Positions 17,248 through 23,356 of a stretch of 64,000 nt of DNA are shown here, piece after piece. How positions within the stretch are numbered: the first letter of the stretch is position 1; each line of letters starts with the position of its first letter. Below the pieces are notes generated by a model. That model saw only the letters and a program-made list of their open reading frames with translations, was not told where the DNA came from and made no database searches. Source of the stretch: Candidatus Anaerotignum merdipullorum (lineage in GTDB: Bacteria > Bacillota > Clostridia > Lachnospirales > Anaerotignaceae); the NCBI GenBank assembly GCA_019115165.1, contig DXEB01000017.1, forward strand, positions 1-64,000, in the 5' to 3' direction. The position numbers and the translations under genes are program-made.

Positions 17248-17907
17248 ATGTATCGATTTTATTTGAAGCAGGGAGAACAGCAGTTTTTATTTCCGGTCAC
17301 GCCGTCGGAAGTAACCACAAAAATGGGCAACTGTAATCAAACGGTGCAGATTTATCAAATGGGGGAGGTTAATTTGCTGCGGAACAGAAAGCTGGAAGAG
17401 ATTCAGTTTCGGGTGTTGCTGCCCGGGCGGCAGTATCCGTTTGTTCAGGCAGAAGAAGGATTTCGGGAACCGGTGTATTATTTACAGCAAATGAAGGCGT
17501 TTCAGGAGGCAAAAAAACCAGTACAGCTGATCGTATTTCGCAGACTGGCAGACGGGACTCAGATATTTTGCAGCAATACGGAGATGGGTCTGGAAGCGTA
17601 TACGGTGACAGAAAAAGGCGGAGAACAGGGAGACTTTTGGTTAGAGCTTGTACTGCGGGAATATCGGCAGATGCAAAGCATTGCATATCGTCCGATGACA
17701 CAAAATGGGACAACGGTGTTACAGAAACAACAGACACAAAGACCTGCAAAAGAACCGGCAAAGACGTATACGGTGCAAAAAGGGGATAATTTATGGAATA
17801 TTGCAAAAAAAGAATTGGGAGATGGAACGAAATTTCAGGAATTGGCGCAGAAAAACGGTATTGCCAATCCGTCTCTCATTTATCCCGGACAGATATTGCA
17901 GCTCTAA
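17248..17907 (+). CDS. LysM-containing tail protein (XkdP-like)
   Basis: A 219-residue protein. The N-terminal 150 residues match the XkdP-type tail/hub-associated domain (FPVTPSEV...QTVQIYQMGEVNLL, then EIQFRVLLPGRQYPF). A C-terminal LysM (TYTVQKGDNLWNIAKKELGD, then LIYPGQILQL) spans about 172-219. In phages it sits at the tube-baseplate junction and may touch peptidoglycan. In PBSX it directly follows the tape measure; here it follows the first chaperone instead. Confidence 0.88.
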   Translation: MYRFYLKQGEQQFLFPVTPSEVTTKMGNCNQTVQIYQMGEVNLLRNRKLEEIQFRVLLPGRQYPFVQAEEGFREPVYYLQQMKAFQEAKKPVQLIVFRRLADGTQIFCSNTEMGLEAYTVTEKGGEQGDFWLELVLREYRQMQSIAYRPMTQNGTTVLQKQQTQRPAKEPAKTYTVQKGDNLWNIAKKELGDGTKFQELAQKNGIANPSLIYPGQILQL

Positions 17908-17919
17908 AGGAGGCGGAAG

Positions 17920-18900
17920 ATGGAGATACGGCTTTTACTCAGCCACAACGGTACGGTATATGATGTATCCAACGTTGTGGTGGATGGAATCCGGCTGACA
18001 CACAGCATTCGGATGGAGGCAGGCAGTCTGCGCTTTTCGGTGGTGCGGGATGGTGTGATGCAGTTTGTGGAAGGAGATCCGCTGCAGCTTTATGTGGATG
18101 GGATGTTACGGTTTTCCGGTTGGGTGATGACAAAAGAGCGGACTTCGGCGCAGATCATAACGGTGACGGCGTATGATATGTTGTTTTATTTGGCAAAAAA
18201 CAGAGATACTTACGTATACTGGGATAAAACAGCCACAGAAGTGGTAAGAATGATTGCAGAAAACGCAGGGCTGCCGGTTGGAGTGATGACAGATACCAAA
18301 TGGAAAATACCGCAGCGCATTGAAGAGGGGCAGACGCTGCTGGACATGATACAGACGGCATTGACGCTGACGGCACAAGCGACGGGGCGGGAGTATTTTT
18401 TTTATGATGCTGGCGGGCGGTTGACCCTGCGGGAGCGACAGGAATTGATTGCAGCGGCAGCCCTGCGATGCGACGGCGGCATTGCCGAATATACGTATCG
18501 GACGGATATCAGCAAGGATACATACAATACCGTCAAATTATACCAGGCGGGCAGAAAGGAAACGGAGCACTTGGCATGGCAGGCGGAGCAGGCGGACAAA
18601 GTACAGGAATGGGGCAGGCTGCAATATTATGCCCATATGCCGATCACATTGCAGGAAGGACAGCTCAAAGAGATGGCGGAAGCGGTGTTGCGGGAGAAAT
18701 GCCGTGTGCAAAAGACGTTAACGGTGGAGAACATCAATGGAGATATTTATCTGACGGCGGGGCAGTCGGTATATTTGGAGATACAGGATTTAGCGGAAAT
18801 TGGCATTGCGCAGATGACTTTGATTGAGGCGTGTACGCATGTTTTTCAGGACGGCGGGCATCGGATGTATCTGGAAATGAGAGTGGAGGAATCAACATGA
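17920..18900 (+). CDS. Baseplate hub protein (XkdQ-like)
   Basis: A 326-residue hub protein of the XkdQ/gp27-like family. Features include VVVDGIRLTHSIRMEAGSL, GDPLQLYVDGMLRFSGWVM, the conserved ITVTAYDMLFYLAKNRDTY and the NTVKLYQAG region in the C-terminal half. It joins the tube to the baseplate. AGGAGG precedes the ATG, and its stop overlaps the second chaperone start (ATGA). No truncation is seen. Confidence 0.9.
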   Translation: MEIRLLLSHNGTVYDVSNVVVDGIRLTHSIRMEAGSLRFSVVRDGVMQFVEGDPLQLYVDGMLRFSGWVMTKERTSAQIITVTAYDMLFYLAKNRDTYVYWDKTATEVVRMIAENAGLPVGVMTDTKWKIPQRIEEGQTLLDMIQTALTLTAQATGREYFFYDAGGRLTLRERQELIAAAALRCDGGIAEYTYRTDISKDTYNTVKLYQAGRKETEHLAWQAEQADKVQEWGRLQYYAHMPITLQEGQLKEMAEAVLREKCRVQKTLTVENINGDIYLTAGQSVYLEIQDLAEIGIAQMTLIEACTHVFQDGGHRMYLEMRVEEST

Positions 18901-19256
18901 AGACATTAGAGGCATTTTTTCGGGAGGGCAGTCAGTTACCTCCAAATGAGAAAACTGTGATTTCTGAGCGTTTCCAATGGGAAGGACAAGCTTTGGAATG
19001 GGAAATTCGGGCAGTACGGGAAGCGGAACTACGAGCGACAGGGTCAGATGATATGGAGCAGGTTTGCGCATTGGCGGTGGTGTTTCCGGATTTGAAGGAT
19101 CCGGCATTGCTGGAGAGCTATCAGGCGAAAGACAGCGTCCAAGTATTACAAAAAATGCTGACGCCGGCGGAGTATTTGCGGTTAGAAAAAGCCGTGAGAA
19201 AATTAAATGGTTTTGCAGAAAGAAAAGCGAAACTGAAAGAAATGGCAAAAAACTGA
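18897..19256 (+). CDS. Tail assembly chaperone, copy 2, with programmed -1 frameshift
   Basis: The zero-frame product has 119 residues and is related to copy 1 (FPDLKDPALLESY, LQKMLTPAEYLRLEKAV). At its very end lies A AAA AAC (19247-19253), directly before the TGA stop. In the -1 frame translation would continue to 19417, adding 54 residues (LIREGIDEADYACYALRKYG, and so on), giving a 173-residue fusion. A GGAGGG/CCCTCC stem begins 7 bases after the heptamer (19261-19266 with 19296-19301), a normal place for a stimulatory structure. This is the G/GT layout of phage tail chaperones, which always precedes the tape-measure gene. A gene there follows 11 bases after the extension stop. Confidence 0.85.
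   Translation: MKTLEAFFREGSQLPPNEKTVISERFQWEGQALEWEIRAVREAELRATGSDDMEQVCALAVVFPDLKDPALLESYQAKDSVQVLQKMLTPAEYLRLEKAVRKLNGFAERKAKLKEMAKN
19247..19253 (+). promoter_or_regulatory. Slippery heptamer for -1 ribosomal frameshifting
   Basis: A AAA AAC in the zero frame, immediately followed by TGA. It is the most efficient bacterial slippery sequence and is followed after 7 bases by a GC-rich 6-base-pair stem. Confidence 0.85.
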
Positions 19257-19417
19257 TTCGGGAGGGGATAGACGAGGCGGATTATGCCTGCTATGCCCTC
19301 CGGAAATATGGGATTCGACCAAAAGAATGGATAGAAATGGATATGGCAGAGAGGATGTTTTTCTGTGCCGTTGTGGAATTGGAGATAGAATACCGTCAGC
19401 GGCAATCAGAAAAATGA
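19253..19417 (+). CDS. -1 frame extension of tail chaperone copy 2
   Basis: This 54-codon segment has no convincing ribosome binding site or start of its own. It begins exactly at the slippery site and reads well as protein (REGIDEADYACYALRKYGI, ERMFFCAVVELEIEYRQRQ). It corresponds to the T part of G/GT chaperones, which binds tail tube subunits. It should be read only as part of the fusion with the upstream frame. Confidence 0.8.
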   Translation: MIREGIDEADYACYALRKYGIRPKEWIEMDMAERMFFCAVVELEIEYRQRQSEK

Positions 19418-19428
19418 GGGGAAAGAGT

Positions 19429-20127
19429 ATGGAGAAGATTGCATTTTTAACAGCATGGATACAGATGTGGATGCAGCAGGAAGAATCATGGCGCAGTATA
19501 TTGGAAGAACACTGGTTTTGGGATTTGCAGCAAAAGGATATTGCCGAAGGGCTGGAGCATATACCGCAGGAAAGAAGTGAAGAGTGGATCAGTTTAGAGT
19601 TGTCAGAAAACCAACGGGAATCCATGCAAAAGTATCAGCGTTTGACCTGGTGGCAGAATCGAGAAGCAAAACGAGAAGCGATGAAAACAGAGAATGGTAT
19701 GCCGATGGGGTTTGTCATGGAGCAGGGAATGTCAGAACAAGACAGCCGACGTAAGGCGGACTCGTTTTTGGAAGGACGAGGCATACCGGATGCACAAAGG
19801 GGAGCAGAACAACATACAGGTATGGCAAATCGGATGACATGGCAGGCATGGGAGAACACAGGGATACAGCCATTGGTACGGGAAAAGCAAGAAGGCATAT
19901 CGGACTTCTGGTTTGTTGGCGGGGATGCAGGAACAGAGTTCGCCAATGTAATGCATCAATGGCAGAACGGAATGGGGCAAAGCCTGGGTGGGCAAAGTGT
20001 TTCGATTGAGATCGGACAGGTCAAAGAAACAGCAGATGTGGACAAAATCATAGCAGCATTGACAGCGAAGCTGCGGGAAGCGCATATGATCAGCGCAAAG
20101 AAAGCCAAGGAGGGAGCATCATGGTAG
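19429..20127 (+). CDS. Candidate miniature tape-measure protein
   Basis: A 232-residue protein right after the frameshifting chaperone, the place normally taken by the tape measure, which usually has 500 to well over 1000 residues. The N-terminus is Trp-rich (six Trp in about 45 residues); the middle is polar and low in order. The C-terminus QSVSIEIGQVKETADVDKII then AALTAKLREA resembles the closing strand-helix found at the end of many tape measures. No membrane helix is seen. If the ruler rule applies, the tail would be very short. It could instead be a hub accessory protein. The RBS GAGGGGAAAG precedes ATG 19429. Confidence 0.55.
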   Translation: MEKIAFLTAWIQMWMQQEESWRSILEEHWFWDLQQKDIAEGLEHIPQERSEEWISLELSENQRESMQKYQRLTWWQNREAKREAMKTENGMPMGFVMEQGMSEQDSRRKADSFLEGRGIPDAQRGAEQHTGMANRMTWQAWENTGIQPLVREKQEGISDFWFVGGDAGTEFANVMHQWQNGMGQSLGGQSVSIEIGQVKETADVDKIIAALTAKLREAHMISAKKAKEGASW

Positions 20128-20459
20128 AAGTAATTAGACAGATCGCATTGGATGCTTTGGATCGGGAAAGTTTATCCGATTATGTTGTCGGTTTTGTAAC
20201 AAGTGCGGAGCCATTGACGATTCAAATAGAAAACGGACCAACATTGACAGCGAGATTTTTGATTCTTTCCGAGCAAGTGACAGAACAGGAAGAGACGGGG
20301 AAAATCAGAACATGGACGGAAACAGAAGGGGATCGATGGTCGTTTTATCGCATGATCCGTGAAAAAGGATTGCAAGAGGGAGAGCGGGTGATTCTGGCAA
20401 AGGCTGCCGGAGGACAGCAGTATATGGTGTTGGATCGGGTGAAAGGAGGAGGCGTATGA
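20121..20459 (+). CDS. Baseplate-region protein, DUF2577 (XkdR-like)
   Basis: A 112-residue protein, 7 bases overlapping the preceding gene. The pattern of an N-terminal helix (VIRQIALDALD) followed by strands with FVTSAEPLTIQIENGPTLTA and a closing GERVILAKAAGGQQYMVLDR matches DUF2577/XkdR proteins, small OB-like beta proteins near the hub. The gene order (before the gp25-like wedge) supports the call. Confidence 0.82.
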   Translation: MVEVIRQIALDALDRESLSDYVVGFVTSAEPLTIQIENGPTLTARFLILSEQVTEQEETGKIRTWTETEGDRWSFYRMIREKGLQEGERVILAKAAGGQQYMVLDRVKGGGV

Positions 20460-20860
20460 TTCCGGAAGGAAAGATAGAAACAGCGGATTTACAAGAGGAA
20501 ATGCCGTCTTTGACATATCGGATGTCTCCACAGAAGCAGGAGGTCAGAGGGACGCTGGATGGATTGGATGCCGTCCGACAGGCGATTGAAAAAATACTGC
20601 AGACGGAACGGTATCGTTATGTGATTTACGACTGGAATTATGGTGTGGAATTCGAAGATTTGTTCGGCAAGCCAGTCAGCTATGTGATACCGGAATTGGA
20701 GCGAAGGATTACAGAGGCGCTGTTGACGGATGACAGAATTGAGCAGGTGACGGATTTTTCGTTTGCAGAGGAGAAGAATGAAGTGACGGTGCGGTTTTGC
20801 GTTTTTACCACACAGGGAGAGATGCAAATGGAAAGGACGGTGAAACTGGGAAATGTATGA
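20456..20860 (+). CDS. Baseplate wedge protein, DUF2634 (XkdS/gp25-like)
   Basis: A 134-residue gp25-like wedge protein. It shows TYRMSPQKQEVRGTLDGLDA, QAIEKILQTERYRYVIYDWN and YGVEFEDLFGKPVSYVIPEL, all typical for XkdS/DUF2634. Gp25-type proteins start sheath polymerisation at the baseplate. It overlaps the upstream gene (ATGA) and the next gene by 8 bases. Confidence 0.9.
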   Translation: MIPEGKIETADLQEEMPSLTYRMSPQKQEVRGTLDGLDAVRQAIEKILQTERYRYVIYDWNYGVEFEDLFGKPVSYVIPELERRITEALLTDDRIEQVTDFSFAEEKNEVTVRFCVFTTQGEMQMERTVKLGNV

Positions 20861-21923
20861 GAGCTATGAAGCGTTGATGGAAAGAAAGCTTGCGATGACA
20901 CAAGACAAGCGGGATCGTCGTCAGGGAAGTGTCATTTTTGATGCAATGGCACCCAATGCGGCGGAAACGGCTGCGTTTTATGCAGATTTGACTATGCTGG
21001 AAGACAGGACGTTTGCGGATACTGCGACGGGAGAGGATTTGACCAGGAGATGTATGGAGCGGGGGATTTTTCGCAAAGAGGCAATCAAAGCGACTTTTTA
21101 CGGAACTTTTACCGATACGGAAGGAGAACCCTATGAGATAGAGGCAGATACCAGATTTTACATGGAGCCCTATTACTACAGGGTATTATTTCAGGAGGAA
21201 GACGGCAGATATGTGCTGGAATGCGAAACGCCGGGAGAGGACGGCAACAGTTATTTAGGGGCGCTGCTGCCATTGGAGCATTTAGAAGGATTGGCGGAAG
21301 CGACTCTATCAGAACTGCGCACGGACGGTGAGGATGAAGAAAGCGATGAAATGCTGAGAAAGCGATATATGGAAAGTTTTTCGGCAGATGCATTTGGCGG
21401 AAATGTGGCGGATTACAAACAGAAAGTCAGTGCGTTGCAAAACGTGGGCGGTGTAAAGATATATCCGGTTTGGAACGGCGGTGGAACGGTAAAAGTTGTA
21501 ATCATCGATCAAGGCTGGAAGACGCCGACATTGGTGGAACTGCAGGCGCTTCAAGAGGAAATTGATCCGCAGCAGCGAGGGGAAGGCTATGGTTTGGCAC
21601 CGATTGGGCATCGTGTGACAGTAGCTGGTGTAACGGAAAAAATATGCCAGATTTCTATGGAAATTACTTGGAAAACAGATGCGGATGCGGAGAGAGGAAA
21701 AGCAGAGATACAGGAAAAAATTGCACAATATTTTTTACAGTTGCGTCAGGCATGGGCGGAATCAGAGCATCTGATTGTGAGAATCAGTTATCTGGAATCC
21801 GCAGCCCTATCTGCGGCAGATGTTTTGGATGTACAAAATTGCACCATCAATGAAACGGCGGCAAATTTGCAGTTAGGCGCGGACGAAATTCCGGTATTAG
21901 GGGAGATTGAGGTGGCAGTATGA
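20853..21923 (+). CDS. Baseplate J-like protein (XkdT)
   Basis: A 356-residue baseplate J family protein. Features include RRQGSVIFDAMAPNAAETA, DRTFADTATGEDLTRRCMER, the ATFYGTFTDTEGEPYEIEAD strand and ESDEMLRKRYMESFSADAFGG with GNVADYKQ, a hallmark of the family. It forms the baseplate wedge with the gp25-like and gpI-like proteins. Full length with no disruption. Confidence 0.94.
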   Translation: MYESYEALMERKLAMTQDKRDRRQGSVIFDAMAPNAAETAAFYADLTMLEDRTFADTATGEDLTRRCMERGIFRKEAIKATFYGTFTDTEGEPYEIEADTRFYMEPYYYRVLFQEEDGRYVLECETPGEDGNSYLGALLPLEHLEGLAEATLSELRTDGEDEESDEMLRKRYMESFSADAFGGNVADYKQKVSALQNVGGVKIYPVWNGGGTVKVVIIDQGWKTPTLVELQALQEEIDPQQRGEGYGLAPIGHRVTVAGVTEKICQISMEITWKTDADAERGKAEIQEKIAQYFLQLRQAWAESEHLIVRISYLESAALSAADVLDVQNCTINETAANLQLGADEIPVLGEIEVAV

Positions 21924-22486
21924 TGACAGAGCGGTACATGCAGTATTTGCCGGCAACCGTGTCGGAGTATACAGAATTTCAGCGATTAGGTGAAATCGAA
22001 GGCGTGATTTTGGAAGAAGAGACACAGGCAAAAACACAGTTGGAAGCAGATCAATGGATCCAAACTGCAAGCAGAGCAGGGTTGCTGCGACGGGCAGACA
22101 TGATGGGGATTGCTGTGTCAGAATCGGATGATACGGAGTGGCTGCGGGAAACGATTCTGTCTTATTGGAACAGTCATAGACCCTATACGTATTTTATGCT
22201 GTGTGATTGGTTGGATGGTTTCTGCGGCGCAGAAAATTATCGTGCAAAGTTGGCATATGATGCATATCGTTTGACGATTGTGCTGGAATTAAATCAAAAG
22301 GAGAAAAAAGAGCAAATCTTACGGCATTGGAGATTATTGATTCCAGCAAATATTGTGCTGGAGGTGCAGCTGAATACCAATACATATGGAAAGGTTGGTC
22401 AGTTGCGGCATCGAACCTTGCAGGAGAATCAATGGACTTATGGAGAAATTCCATTTGTGGATTTACGGGAATATTTGGCGGAATAA
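21920..22486 (+). CDS. Tail/baseplate protein, DUF2313 (XkdU/gpI-like)
   Basis: A 188-residue protein right after the J-like gene. The start MTERYMQYLPATVSEYTEFQ and GLLRRADMMGIAVSESDDTE, followed by RPYTYFMLCDWLDGFC, match XkdU/YmfQ proteins, which link the wedge to tail fibres in other phages. Here it is the last gene of the operon: a terminator follows about 50 bases later and no fibre, chaperone, holin or lysin gene exists. Confidence 0.88.
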   Translation: MMTERYMQYLPATVSEYTEFQRLGEIEGVILEEETQAKTQLEADQWIQTASRAGLLRRADMMGIAVSESDDTEWLRETILSYWNSHRPYTYFMLCDWLDGFCGAENYRAKLAYDAYRLTIVLELNQKEKKEQILRHWRLLIPANIVLEVQLNTNTYGKVGQLRHRTLQENQWTYGEIPFVDLREYLAE

Positions 22487-22538
22487 AAAAGCCAGTCGGA
22501 AAAGGCGCAGGGCACAAACAAAAGGAAGGCAAATGGAA

Positions 22539-22574
22539 ACAGGAGATGGATGTGAAAGAGATCTCCTGTTTTTT
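22539..22574 (+). terminator. Terminator of the phage-derived operon
   Basis: ACAGGAGAT (22539-22547) pairs perfectly with ATCTCCTGT (22561-22569), followed by TTTTT. Confidence 0.92.
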
Positions 22575-22737
22575 GTGTCGATTTTTTGTACAGAAACACA
22601 TCTGCGGAACGAAATTACTGGATCATACTATAAGGAAAGAAAAATGCGAATATCGAAAAAGAGAGAGGGAACGATAAGAAAAAGCTGAGCTTGTTGCAAA
22701 AAAAGGAGAACAGATGGGAAATGCAAGAAAAGAGGAA

Positions 22738-22773
22738 CCGACAGTCCCTACCAAACAAGGAAGGGGCTGTCGG
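22738..22773. repeat. Inverted repeat (hairpin without T-run)
   Basis: CCGACAGTCCCT pairs with AGGGGCTGTCGG over 12 positions with one G-U. It lies 165 bases beyond the operon terminator. It is not a clear terminator on either strand; it could be a boundary sequence or an RNA structure. Confidence 0.6.
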
Positions 22774-22958
22774 CAAAAGGAGGAATGCGCAAAAAATATG
22801 GAACTGGAAAGAATTTGCGGTTATGGCTGAAAGTCATGAGAGGGGAGAAAGGAGCAGATAACATGTAGGCATGCAAATATAGTATAGAAATATGTTAAAT
22901 GCGTGAGGAGCTATGAATAGGAAGAACAAAAGATTCCTTGTATTTTTCAGAAAAAGGC

Positions 22959-22987
22959 TTGCGAGAATGGTAGGAGTATGGTACAAT
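22959..22987 (+). promoter_or_regulatory. Promoter of secG
   Basis: TTGCGA, 17-base spacer, TACAAT with TGG extended -10. Together with the upstream terminator it separates secG expression from the phage-derived operon. Confidence 0.7.
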
Positions 22988-23054
22988 AACAACACTGTTT
23001 GGAATTCATATGGTTGGAAGAACCATTGGAAAATAAATGAGGAGGTTGTACAGA

Positions 23055-23297
23055 ATGTCTACCATTTCGTTGGTGTTATCCGTTGTATTGATCATTTTGT
23101 CCGTATTGCTGTGTATTATCATTTTGCTGCAATCCAAGCGTTCTGCTGGATTGGGTGCCATTGGCGGCGGTGGCAGCGCTGACACATATTGGAGCAAAAA
23201 CAAAGGAAGTTCCATGGAAGGCGCACTGGAAAGATACACGAAGATTGGCGGCGCTTTGTTCATGATTTTGGCGCTGGTGATCAATTTGGTTGGTTAA
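23055..23297 (+). CDS. secG: Preprotein translocase subunit SecG
   Basis: An 80-residue inner-membrane protein. Two membrane helices (about 4-27 and 57-78) flank the conserved cytoplasmic loop LLQSKRSAGLGAIGGGGSAD, the SecG signature. It helps SecYEG cycle during protein export. AGGAGG precedes ATG 23055. A terminator follows at once. The order secG-rnr-smpB-ssrA is a known Gram-positive arrangement. Confidence 0.95.
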   Translation: MSTISLVLSVVLIILSVLLCIIILLQSKRSAGLGAIGGGGSADTYWSKNKGSSMEGALERYTKIGGALFMILALVINLVG

Positions 23298-23303
23298 AAA
23301 ATG

Positions 23304-23331
23304 AGAGATGCAGAAATGCGTCTCTTTTTTT
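23304..23331 (+). terminator. Terminator after secG
   Basis: AGAGATGCA pairs with TGCGTCTCT around a GAAA tetraloop, followed by a seven-T run. It may lower rnr transcription relative to secG. Confidence 0.85.
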
Positions 23332-23356
23332 GTAGAGCGAAGGGAGCATGGGAACA

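Larger units (their letters stand above)
22487..23054. other. Intergenic region between phage-derived operon and secG
   Basis: It holds the phage operon terminator (22539-22574), a strong hairpin without a T-run (22738-22773) and the secG promoter (22959-22987). No tail fibre, lysis gene, integrase or tRNA is present. An open frame at 22913-23182 overlaps secG and is not supported. Confidence 0.65.

Noticed and set aside
8720-22486. Reading the phage block as a simple tailocin (headless bacteriocin)
   Set aside because: Terminase, portal, scaffold and capsid genes are present and open with catalytic residues kept, and no fibre or lysis genes exist, both unlike tailocins.
22913-23182. An 89-codon frame with a GAGGAG site
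   Set aside because: It overlaps secG in another frame, includes the secG promoter, and the product is not protein-like.
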